Below are positions 57,041 through 64,000 of a stretch of 64,000 bases of DNA, piece after piece. The stretch is from Succinivibrio dextrinosolvens DSM 3072 (GTDB taxonomy: Bacteria; Pseudomonadota; Gammaproteobacteria; Enterobacterales; Succinivibrionaceae), in NCBI RefSeq assembly GCF_900167015.1, contig NZ_FUXX01000001.1, positions 89,733-153,732 on the forward strand, read 5' to 3'. A program made the translations under genes and the position numbers. Position 1 is the stretch's first letter. Each line of letters starts with the position of its first letter. Below the pieces are notes generated by a model. The model did no database searches. It was not told the origin of the DNA and saw nothing but the letters and a program-made list of their open reading frames with translations.

Positions 57041-58501
57041 TTACGCATAAGCAATACCGATGATTTTGCATTCAATTTCCTTTAGGAAATTGATCTCTGA
57101 AACAGCATCCTTGATGTTTGTACTATCCAGTTTTTCAATAATTACAACAGCATCGCTACCTGTTATTTCTTTAATTTCAAAAGGCTTTTTGACAATTACT
57201 TCGGTATTTGTGTTATAGAACGTGTTCTCAATGACTTTAACGGGCTCATAGATTTCATCTAAATCAAGTGTGCTTACGATGGAAATCTTTGTTTTATCCT
57301 TGCATAAGTACTCAATTGACTGACTAAGACGTTTTTCTTCGTTATGGTTTTTCTCGTTGAAAGCCCCATCATGAATACAGGCAAGAATCTTTATTGAGAA
57401 TAGCTTCTGCAGGTAGGTTTCGTCCTTTAGTTTTCCATCGAATAGATATTTACAGCCGAACAGAGATAGTCCCGCAAAAATTCCTGCAGCAAGACCAATT
57501 AAGGCGAATTTTATATAAGTGATGATTTTGTATGTATCAAGATCAATTAATTTTTCTTCGATAGGTGCAGGTTCCTGAAGGTTACTGATTTGATTCTTGC
57601 AGTTCTCAATCTTATTGATAATAGAGTTTAGATTATCTTCCTCTTCGATTTTCAGCTTCTCAACACATGAGCTATTGATGGAGCCATAGTAAGTCTGAGA
57701 GTAGGAAATCTGGTATTCACTCTTGAAAGCTTCATTTAGCCTCTGGTAGAAATCTTTTATATGTTCTTTCAGGAAAGCTATTACTTCTGGACTATTTCCC
57801 TTAGCCTCAATTACAAAAGTGTTGTTTGTAATTTTTTTTAACTCTGTCAGTTCTGTAATCTGTTTCTTTGAATTTTTAACAGGAATGTTCAGGTGGTTAG
57901 AGACTTTCTCAATTAAATCTTTACTTGAGATAAGTTCCTTTGCAAAGTCCAGAACAGGTGAATTGAACGAACCTTCATCACTTAGTGATTTTGTATTATC
58001 TGAATTGTTTTTATAGTTAGAGAATGAATTGTTGTTTGGATATTTGTTAGACACAATGAACAAAAAGTCACATTCAAGATACGCTGCTGGATCCTGCATG
58101 TTATAAAGAATAGAATTCTTCATGTATTCTTTCTGAATATCTTCTTCATTCTCCAGGTCTGATATTTCTGAAGAAATCTTCTGCTTCTGATATTCAATAT
58201 TCTTTAAAGCTGTATTGTATTCTGATTCCTGTGCAAGAAAATTCTGCTTGTATAAACGGTAGTTAACCTTTGTTTTTTCTGTTTTCTTCTGACCATTCGG
58301 TAACTTTACTTCCCTCTGAATTGTGAAAAGATTGTTAATTTCTTCAAGAGGTATGTCCGAATATTCAAATTTGTAAAACTTATAAGAAAACAATAAAACA
58401 GAAAAGAGAATTCCTAAAAGTAAATGCGCTTTATATTTTGAAAGAAGATATTTGAAAAGTCGTACTAAATCTATCTCAATATCTTCTGCATTTTCGTTCA
58501 T
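57041..58501 (-). CDS. Wzz-like chain-length protein with a degenerate kinase-like tail
   Basis: 486 residues. Topology: cytoplasmic start (1-25), membrane segment (about 26-42), a large periplasmic coiled-coil-rich part (about 43-330), a second membrane segment (about 331-352) and a cytoplasmic tail (358-486). This is the layout of polysaccharide co-polymerases. The tail resembles the bacterial tyrosine kinase half of Wzc (ISIVSTLDLDE, AVVIIEKLDSTNIKDAVSEI, CKIIGIAYA) but lacks the Walker A lysine motif and any Tyr cluster, so it is probably inactive. No Wzx, Wzy or glycosyltransferase genes are near. It heads the group with the lipoprotein and autotransporter. Confidence 0.75.
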   Translation of the reverse strand: MNENAEDIEIDLVRLFKYLLSKYKAHLLLGILFSVLLFSYKFYKFEYSDIPLEEINNLFTIQREVKLPNGQKKTEKTKVNYRLYKQNFLAQESEYNTALKNIEYQKQKISSEISDLENEEDIQKEYMKNSILYNMQDPAAYLECDFLFIVSNKYPNNNSFSNYKNNSDNTKSLSDEGSFNSPVLDFAKELISSKDLIEKVSNHLNIPVKNSKKQITELTELKKITNNTFVIEAKGNSPEVIAFLKEHIKDFYQRLNEAFKSEYQISYSQTYYGSINSSCVEKLKIEEEDNLNSIINKIENCKNQISNLQEPAPIEEKLIDLDTYKIITYIKFALIGLAAGIFAGLSLFGCKYLFDGKLKDETYLQKLFSIKILACIHDGAFNEKNHNEEKRLSQSIEYLCKDKTKISIVSTLDLDEIYEPVKVIENTFYNTNTEVIVKKPFEIKEITGSDAVVIIEKLDSTNIKDAVSEINFLKEIECKIIGIAYA

Positions 58502-58798
58502 TTTTTTCCTTATTTTTTATTAGTAAAGTTGTGAAAAAACACAAATCCGAAAATTTCATTCTACCCCCCCCATGGCGTTTCAATGATGTGCGTCACAAAT
58601 CTAAAAATAAAATAAAAAAAGATGAATTCGTTATACAGAAGAGGTGGTTTTTGAATAGATTGAGTGATTTTTGGGATAAAAAACGAATGTTATTTAACGG
58701 GAATGATTACTTGGTCTTGTTTGCTGATAAAGAATGAAAAGAAACGATTAAGTGAATAGTTAGTCCAGTCAGACTATAACTGACTGGAGATTTTTTTT
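58502..58798. other. intergenic region with candidate variable promoter
   Basis: Between the cassette and yggT. It holds the minus-strand promoter with an 8-base G tract (58558-58583), a possible CRP-like site (58582-58597) and, at the far end, a plus-strand terminator. A GTG-started 68-codon plus-strand frame at 58531-58737 lacks a Shine-Dalgarno and is not called. Confidence 0.5.
58558..58583 (-). promoter_or_regulatory. candidate phase-variable promoter of the surface cassette
   Basis: On the minus strand TTGAAA (58583-58578) and TAGAAT (58563-58558) are separated by CGCCAT plus a run of eight G (58571-58564), 14 bases in all. Three more G would give the ideal 17. Overlapping the -35, TGTGA (58597-58593), six bases, then TCATT resembles a half-perfect CRP site. 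The TAGAAT box lies 57 bases before the Wzz-like start. Confidence 0.5.
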
Positions 58799-58800
58799 TT
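58764..58800 (+). terminator. plus-strand terminator without a clear gene
   Basis: A perfect stem TCCAGTCAG (58764-58772) with CTGACTGGA (58780-58788), seven-base loop, then GA and a T10 run that reaches into the yggT stop codon. It points along the plus strand, where no convincing gene lies upstream. Confidence 0.8.
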
Positions 58801-59341
58801 AAAGAATTGCCCAGTAAAGACCAAAGATTGAATAGGCCAGTCTGTTTAATGCAAAGATTGCGATCATCACAATCATAAGAGAGATATCAATCATTCCGAT
58901 AGGAGGAATAATCTTCTGCACAGGAGCAACAATAGGGTAGGTCAGCTGTCCGAACATGAAGCTGTATCCTCTGGTTGCAGGCAGCCATGAGCACAGAGCC
59001 TGAGCTAGGAGCAGGAATAGAATCAGATATCCAAAGCTCTTTACTGTCATCAGTACAGAAAACATGATGATGGCTGTGATATTCAGTGATTCTGCAAATT
59101 TAGCAACAAATCCAAACCAGAACATCAGTGCCAGGACAAAGGCAACGATGAAACCTGCGTAGTAAAAGCCTTTTATGTTCTTGTTTCTGAAAGGCAGCAG
59201 TTTCATAACAGGCTCAGTCAGTTTTACTACAGTCTGGGTTGCAGGGTGATAGTAATCAATACCAGAGCTCTGCATTAGTGAACGCAGCTCAAACAGAATA
59301 ATTACTGCCTCTGCAAGCATTATGTAAAAATTTATCTGCAT
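58799..59341 (-). CDS. yggT: YggT-family membrane protein
   Basis: 180 residues with two YggT repeats, about four membrane segments. Repeat landmarks: NFYIMLAEAVIILFELRSLM with ITEPVMKLLPF-like text in the first half, and ALCSWLP with LTYPIVAPVQKIIPPIGMIDIS in the second. YggT helps osmotic tolerance in E. coli; related YlmG proteins affect division or membrane assembly. It follows yggS-proC by 15 bases in one transcript, matching the usual yggS-yggT pairing. Confidence 0.87.
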   Translation of the reverse strand: MQINFYIMLAEAVIILFELRSLMQSSGIDYYHPATQTVVKLTEPVMKLLPFRNKNIKGFYYAGFIVAFVLALMFWFGFVAKFAESLNITAIIMFSVLMTVKSFGYLILFLLLAQALCSWLPATRGYSFMFGQLTYPIVAPVQKIIPPIGMIDISLMIVMIAIFALNRLAYSIFGLYWAIL

Positions 59342-59356
59342 TGTCTTTTCCGTTAA

Positions 59357-60877
59357 TTAAAACATTTTTTCAAATTCATATGTTCTATCAAGACTTGCCT
59401 GAACAGTATTTTTCATTATCTGTTCAAAGTTACCCTCTGTCATCTTGCAAAGACCAGCATAGGTGGTACCACCTTTTGAGGTAACAGCTTCACGAAGTGA
59501 TGCCAGAGTACAATCCTGATTTTTAAGAGACATATTAGCTGATCCGAGAACAGTTTGCTCGACAATTTTTCTTGCATTGTCTGCAGAAAGTCCATGAGCT
59601 ACCGCTTCAGCGATTAAGGCCTCCATGAATCTGTATACGAATGCAGGACCACAGCCGGCTACTGCTCCGATAACATTCAGGTTATCCTCATCTCCAACGA
59701 TGCAGGTTCCCATTCCGGATAACATCTTCTCGCTGAGCTTCTTTTCATTGTCACTAACTTCAGTGTCATAAACTACAGCAATTACACCTAAACCAAGCTT
59801 TGCCGGGGTATTAGGCATGATACGGATGATTTTCTTTGTATTCAGCTTCTTTTCAATTGAGCTTAGTTTGAAACCTGCTGCCATTGATACGAATAACTTG
59901 TGGTTCAGAGCTACTCCTGAGGCTGCAATTTCATCCAGCACTGAGGTCAGAATCTGAGGCTTTACACCTAAAAAAACGATATCAGCATTCTTTAATGCTT
60001 CGATGTTGTCTGATGTAATAACAGATCCTTTCTGCTTGAACTTTTCAAGCTTCTCAATATGAGGACCTGAAACTGTTATATTCTGTGGATTGAAGCCTGA
60101 TGCAATAATGCTTTCATAAATGCAGGTGGACATATTGCCACCGCCGATGAAAGCAATTTTCTGATTGTCTGCTGTCATACTCTTATATTCTCTTGCGCCG
60201 AAGATTGCAGTTCCGATACGAACCTCAGTGGTCTGATTCTTAACTGCAATATCCAGATCGTGGGTCATGCCGATTGAAAGTATATTAAAGTCATTAAGTT
60301 TTTTTGAATATTCATCAAATAAAGACTTTAATGTTGAAAATTCCTTATCGATTACATCAAAATCAGGAGTGTCCATACCAACTCCCATAAAACCGCGAAG
60401 CTTAAGTTTTGGACATTTCTGAACGGTTTCTATAAGAGTGTCAATTTCACTGATATCACAGCCTGATTTCTGGTCTTCATCTGAGATGTTAACCTGAATC
60501 AGAACCTCAAGAGGAGGCAGATTATCTGGTCTCTGGTCGTTAAGACGGGTAGCTACAATAGCTCTGTCCAGACTCTCAACTATGTCAAAATGTTCTGCAA
60601 TAAGGCGGGTTTTGTTTTTCTGAATTGGACCTATGAAATGCCATATGATGTCTGTATAGCCCTGGTCTTTCAGATGGGTAATCTTTTCGCTGGCCTCAAC
60701 TGCATAAGACTCGCCAAAGTGTCTTTCTCCGCAGTTATAGGCTTTAATGATTTTTTCCTCAGGTTTGGTCTTTGATACACAAAGAAGGCAGACATCCTTT
60801 TCGTTTCTGCCGTATTTATTGCAAGAAGAGATAATATCCTGGTGAACTTTTGATAAATTCTCTCTAATCTCGTCCAT
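59357..60877 (-). CDS. YggS-ProC fusion (PLP homeostasis protein plus pyrroline-5-carboxylate reductase)
   Basis: 506 residues in one frame. Residues 1-230 are YggS: PLP lysine K36 in VSKTKP, WHFIGPIQKNK, MGVGMDTPD and the final VRIGTAIFGAREY. From about 236 onward it is ProC: Rossmann start KIAFIGGGNMS, then LGVKPQIL, RIMPNTPA, GCGPAFVYRFMEALI and the C-terminal EAVTSKGGTTYAGL. YggS keeps PLP and amino-acid pools balanced; ProC makes proline from P5C with NADPH. In many gammaproteobacteria yggS, proC and yggT are separate neighbours, so this is a gene fusion. The Met at the junction (60178) could also be used as an internal start for ProC alone. Confidence 0.9.
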   Translation of the reverse strand: MDEIRENLSKVHQDIISSCNKYGRNEKDVCLLCVSKTKPEEKIIKAYNCGERHFGESYAVEASEKITHLKDQGYTDIIWHFIGPIQKNKTRLIAEHFDIVESLDRAIVATRLNDQRPDNLPPLEVLIQVNISDEDQKSGCDISEIDTLIETVQKCPKLKLRGFMGVGMDTPDFDVIDKEFSTLKSLFDEYSKKLNDFNILSIGMTHDLDIAVKNQTTEVRIGTAIFGAREYKSMTADNQKIAFIGGGNMSTCIYESIIASGFNPQNITVSGPHIEKLEKFKQKGSVITSDNIEALKNADIVFLGVKPQILTSVLDEIAASGVALNHKLFVSMAAGFKLSSIEKKLNTKKIIRIMPNTPAKLGLGVIAVVYDTEVSDNEKKLSEKMLSGMGTCIVGDEDNLNVIGAVAGCGPAFVYRFMEALIAEAVAHGLSADNARKIVEQTVLGSANMSLKNQDCTLASLREAVTSKGGTTYAGLCKMTEGNFEQIMKNTVQASLDRTYEFEKMF

Positions 60878-60957
60878 ATATAAGCCTTTTTTAAATCAAA
60901 AATATAGAGTATTATATGCCTCCACAAGAATTATTCATACAAATATGGTGGAACCAG

Positions 60958-61143
60958 ATGTTTGTAATTAACAAAGACGTTTGTTCAGAATGCGGCGAAT
61001 GCCAGGATATATGCCCTTGCGGAGCTATTGAACAGCAGGATGACGGCTCTTTTCAGATTGAGGCCTCTGTGTGCGCTGATTGTGCAGCCTGCCAGTCAGT
61101 TTGTCCTTTTGAGGCTATTGAAGAAGTCGAAAACGACGAATAG
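60958..61143 (+). CDS. 2[4Fe-4S] ferredoxin
   Basis: 61 residues from the ATG at 60958, with GGTGG six bases upstream; the longer frame from 60916 has no matching homology. Two complete cluster motifs CxxCxxCxxxCP: CSECGECQDICP and CADCAACQSVCP. The acidic composition is typical of clostridial-type ferredoxins, which carry low-potential electrons. Divergent from yggS-proC and followed by a terminator. Confidence 0.92.
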   Translation: MFVINKDVCSECGECQDICPCGAIEQQDDGSFQIEASVCADCAACQSVCPFEAIEEVENDE

Positions 61144-61153
61144 ACAACAAATA

Positions 61154-61184
61154 AGCCATACTACTAAAATTAGTATGGCTTTTT
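61154..61184 (+). terminator. ferredoxin terminator
   Basis: A perfect 10-bp stem AGCCATACTA (61154-61163) with TAGTATGGCT (61171-61180), seven-base loop, then TTTT. It lies between the convergent ferredoxin and autotransporter genes. Confidence 0.85.
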
Positions 61185-61201
61185 GCATAGACGTTGAGCT
61201 C

Positions 61202-63382
61202 TTAGAACAGATATTTCATCTCTGCATTAGCCCATGCACCTCTGAATCCATCTCCTAACAGACCTTTGATACCAAAATCAAAAATAAGCCCCTTATTTGA
61301 TGCCGGTGTAATGGTAACGCCAAGTTCTCCGAATCCTCTAATACCGTCGGTTTTGGATGGCTTTGCCCAGAATCCGTCAACCTTAAGTTCAGACTTACCG
61401 TCAAACTCGTACTCAGCCCCCAGACCTGTGTATAGAGCTGTGGTTGGGGTATAGTTATGACTGTATCTGCCAGCAAGTCTTAAACGGTGGCTGTCTACAG
61501 ATGAAAGCTCGTATTTACCACCAGCATTAAAGGTGTTTCCATCCTGATGCAGGAAGAAATACTTTCCGTATAAATCCAGGGAATTAAGATCATCAAGTTT
61601 GATAACCTTACCTCCACCAAGTTCAGCACCTATATAATAGGAGCTTAAATCAACGTCATAAGTCTGATTTGTATTGAAATTGTACACAGCTCTATTCTGA
61701 GATGTTTCAATGCGTCCGTATCTTAAAGCTCCGTTTACATGCCATAGATTCTCAAATGCCATATTTGATAAAACAGCAATACCGTAATATTTAATATCAC
61801 CGTTTTTCTTGATGTAAGGATCAGCCTTGCCAGCATTAAAGTGATTCTTGAATTTTCCAAAGCCAGCTTCAAAAGCAGCGCCAACTGACAGCTGGCCGTA
61901 GTCGTTCTGAATGTTGTTACCAACACCAACAGAAAAGTTCAGGGTATTCACATTAACGTGTGAACCGGTGTTAACTCGAGCCATTCCGCCGCCAACAGCG
62001 GAGAATGCCTGTGTACCATTGATTCCTGAATTTGCTAGATTAAAGCCTGCTGCAGACAATGTATCTCCGCCCTGGGTTAAGGCAACTGTACCTGCTGACA
62101 TAGTCATGGCTGCCGTATGGGTCTGAGGCTGAGTCTCTGTCCCATTTACTGTATAGGTAACAGTGTTATTTTGTAATTTTAAGGAAGCAGTTCCTTCTAG
62201 AGTAGATCCAATAGTAAAAGTTGATGATTCTGAAGACAAGCCGATGCTACTTCCTGCTGCTACATTGGAAACGGTCAGCATATCGTAGCTGACTCCTGGA
62301 GATAGCGACTCAGCAGCAGAGAAACTTACATTTTCGGCATTGATTTTTGTCTCAGTTGAATCGGTTGAGTTATTCCTTAATGAATTGATGGTAATGGTTT
62401 TTCCCCAGGTTAATGCATCCATGCGTATTGTAGAAAAATTGTTTACACTATTTATTGTATAGTTTGCGGGGGCCCATGGGCTGTTGTTATAGCCGAAGAT
62501 CAGGGTATTTCCTGTCATTACAGTAGTACCGGAGTCAGCGTCACCTGTTCTAATTGCACCATAAATATCAGCTTCGCTTACATCAGCATCTCCGTATAAA
62601 TATACCTCATTGTCGGACATGGTTGCTTTCTGGCTTGGCAATTTTGTGGTAGTCCAGCCCGCTATTATTTCGGAGGTAAATGTACCTGATCCTATAATAA
62701 TTTTATTATCAGAGGCTGTAGCATGAATTTTTGAAAGTGCATATCCGCCAACTACATAACAGTTTCCTGTATAATCACTTCCTTTCTCAATAATCACTGT
62801 GTTGGAGTTGGCATACGCATAAATAGCATCGCCGGCTGTATTATCTATCTTTGCTCCATAAACGTGTACCTTATCTACTTTGCTTCCAGCCTTAAAGATC
62901 ACAGTATTGTTGCTTGTTTGTAAGGTTAGGTTAGATGCATGATTTTTGTTATAGGCTCCAAAAAGATTATTATTACCACTACCTAAAATTTGACCGTATA
63001 CAGTTATACTGTTGTAACTGTTGAATGGTAATCCTGTTCTGTTAGGGTAGATAAAAGCACTTGATTCAAAGTTTATTGTTCCGTAAATTACAGCTATTAC
63101 ATTATTGGTAGTAGGGATCACATTTATTTGATTGTCAGTGTCTTGTGTAAGATTTACTGTTTCTGATTTTTCTACTATCCACGGAGATGAAAATGCTGTT
63201 CCCTGTGCTATGGCTTCAACCTGATTGGAGAAGGATAATCCTGCAAGAACGATACTTAAAGCAACGGCAAGAGGCTTAATTCGAGGAGAATTCTTTTTAT
63301 AAGGACAGTTAGTTGAGGAAGTCTGCAATAGTCGGCCTTCAAAAGTAAAATCTTCACTTCTATTCAAGGTGTTCCTTTTCAT
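61202..63382 (-). CDS. autotransporter
   Basis: 726 residues from the ATG at 63382, chosen because AAGGAGGGG lies about seven bases upstream; the longer frame to 63421 crosses that site. The start has a long charged n-part (1-45) and a hydrophobic core (LAVALSIVLAGLSF) ending near QVEA, an extended-type signal. The passenger (about 60-450) is beta-helical with repeated IYG, VYG, IIG and Asn-rich turns. The barrel (about 460-726) ends in AEMKYLF, the usual C-terminal aromatic signature. No catalytic motif was seen. A different family from the 1107-residue protein by passenger sequence. Confidence 0.85.
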   Translation of the reverse strand: MKRNTLNRSEDFTFEGRLLQTSSTNCPYKKNSPRIKPLAVALSIVLAGLSFSNQVEAIAQGTAFSSPWIVEKSETVNLTQDTDNQINVIPTTNNVIAVIYGTINFESSAFIYPNRTGLPFNSYNSITVYGQILGSGNNNLFGAYNKNHASNLTLQTSNNTVIFKAGSKVDKVHVYGAKIDNTAGDAIYAYANSNTVIIEKGSDYTGNCYVVGGYALSKIHATASDNKIIIGSGTFTSEIIAGWTTTKLPSQKATMSDNEVYLYGDADVSEADIYGAIRTGDADSGTTVMTGNTLIFGYNNSPWAPANYTINSVNNFSTIRMDALTWGKTITINSLRNNSTDSTETKINAENVSFSAAESLSPGVSYDMLTVSNVAAGSSIGLSSESSTFTIGSTLEGTASLKLQNNTVTYTVNGTETQPQTHTAAMTMSAGTVALTQGGDTLSAAGFNLANSGINGTQAFSAVGGGMARVNTGSHVNVNTLNFSVGVGNNIQNDYGQLSVGAAFEAGFGKFKNHFNAGKADPYIKKNGDIKYYGIAVLSNMAFENLWHVNGALRYGRIETSQNRAVYNFNTNQTYDVDLSSYYIGAELGGGKVIKLDDLNSLDLYGKYFFLHQDGNTFNAGGKYELSSVDSHRLRLAGRYSHNYTPTTALYTGLGAEYEFDGKSELKVDGFWAKPSKTDGIRGFGELGVTITPASNKGLIFDFGIKGLLGDGFRGAWANAEMKYLF

Positions 63383-63704
63383 CGTAACCCCTCCTTGTCT
63401 CAAAAGATACTGAAAAATCAAATGGTCTAATTGAAAACTTAACTACTTTAAATATTGTTGAATTTTCTGAATTTGTCAGTTTGGAGTTATTATTTTTTAG
63501 TTTATCTCTGCGTAAGATCACAGTATTGCGGTAGTACAGAAAGTTTTAGTGCATCCATCAAAAGACATAATGCTGAGGCTAAGAATCTGACTTTTCGTTC
63601 TGGATGCTGAATATTCAGGAAAGGGGAGTGATAAATGAAAAAATCCTCAGCTTTATAGTATGAACCCCGTTATTGATCACAATGATTGATAACGGGGTTT
63701 TGTT
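63383..63704. other. region between autotransporter and IS element
   Basis: About 320 bases upstream of the second autotransporter. AT-rich; GGGGAG (63622-63627) precedes a 7-codon frame MKKSSAL at 63634, too short to call. The last 40 bases hold the IS-linked hairpin. I saw no terminal inverted repeat. Confidence 0.4.
63663..63699 (+). terminator. hairpin just upstream of the transposase
   Basis: A perfect 11-bp stem AACCCCGTTAT (63663-63673) with ATAACGGGGTT (63689-63699), 15-base loop, ending in TTTT at 63698-63701. The GGGG of the 3' arm lies seven bases before the transposase ATG. Confidence 0.6.
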
Positions 63705-64000
63705 ATGAAATTAACTTATGAACAAAGATTACTTGTTGCTGAAGATTACTTTAGGATTGGAGCTTCTTGTACTGCGAATAAATGGGGGTTGAATCGTGAT
63801 TACGTAAGAGAATTATCAAGATTACTTGAAAATAATTCATTACAAGACCATAGTAAATATAATATATACACATCGGATTTCAAGATTACAGTTGTTAAAG
63901 CTTATGTAAATGGAGAAGGATCTTTCAGAGATATAGCTACTAGATACGGTATTCCTGATAAAAAAAGTGTAAGAACTTGGTATCATATTTATCAGACCAA
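63705..64000 (+). CDS. IS3-family (IS150-like) transposase OrfA, cut by the window end
   Basis: The first 98 codons of an OrfA-type protein. It has two helix-turn-helix blocks of the IS150/InsJ layout: TYEQRLLVAEDYFRIGASCTA then KWGLNRDYVREL; and SDFKITVVKAYVNGEGSFRD, IATRYGIPDKKSVRTW. In this family OrfA binds the IS ends and a -1 frameshift with OrfB makes the full transposase. OrfB and both IS ends are outside or unresolved. The DNA is more AT-rich than the neighbouring housekeeping genes. Confidence 0.8.
   Translation, partial: MKLTYEQRLLVAEDYFRIGASCTANKWGLNRDYVRELSRLLENNSLQDHSKYNIYTSDFKITVVKAYVNGEGSFRDIATRYGIPDKKSVRTWYHIYQT
63705..64000 (+). mobile_element. left part of an IS3-family insertion sequence
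   Basis: Called from the transposase alone; the left end probably lies between 63640 and 63705, but its terminal repeat could not be defined without the right end. Confidence 0.6.

Noticed and set aside
58531..58737. 68-codon plus-strand frame starting at GTG, before a plus-strand terminator
   Set aside because: No Shine-Dalgarno, no recognisable domain, and it runs across the C8 tract and the promoter of the opposite cassette.

Overview
The window looks like chromosome from a low-GC gammaproteobacterium. The evidence is close similarity to enterobacterial proteins (Rho, CyaA, CysS, PyrE, SecY, YbjD) and gammaproteobacterial gene orders: cyaA-lptM-lysA-dapF-xerC-yigB-uvrD, lpxH-ppiB beside cysS, yicC beside pyrE, and S10-spc-alpha. 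An anaerobic, host-associated member of the Succinivibrionaceae/Aeromonadales would fit (QueH, a small 2[4Fe-4S] ferredoxin, a TRAP binding protein, several autotransporters), but no rRNA is present and that placement is inference. CDS coordinates include the stop codon.

Layout. 1-7.5 kb: the cyaA-to-uvrD cluster; its DapF-like protein lacks both catalytic cysteines. 7.5-14.6 kb: mixed housekeeping genes (YaeR-like VOC protein, TRAP binding protein, rho, ddl, sseB-like, trxA, yhhQ) and an exported protein made of 11-residue repeats. 14.8-17.7 kb: a CesT-like type III secretion chaperone followed by a large unknown protein, read here as a chaperone-effector pair. 18.1-30.5 kb: polA, lpxH, ppiB, cysS, ybjD, yicC, pyrE, queH and a phosphoethanolamine-transferase-like gene. 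30.5-45.9 kb: the complete S10, spc and alpha ribosomal operons with their promoters and terminators, plus a second rpoA after rplQ. 46-53.3 kb: flavin-reductase-like protein, a LysR regulator divergent from a small Cys-rich protein and an exported hydrolase, an acetyltransferase, an L,D-transpeptidase and parC. 53.4-58.5 kb: a minus-strand cassette of Wzz-like protein, small lipoprotein and large autotransporter, with an 8-base G tract inside its candidate promoter. 58.8-64 kb: yggT, a yggS-proC fusion, a ferredoxin, a second autotransporter and the start of an IS3-family transposase cut by the window edge.

The most striking system is the pair of RNA polymerase alpha subunits around rplQ. 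Their C-terminal domains are nearly the same, but the N-terminal domains have lost different parts: the first copy lacks the Arg-Arg pair and neighbouring motifs linked to beta binding, and the second lacks the conserved 31-40 segment and the 187-200 segment linked to beta-prime binding. This complementary pattern suggests an obligate alpha heterodimer in which each copy has one assembly role. Other notable points are the cysteine-less DapF, the chaperone-effector pair, the YggS-ProC fusion, the cell-surface cassette with a possibly phase-variable promoter, and terminators whose 3' arms carry the -35 box of the next ribosomal operon.
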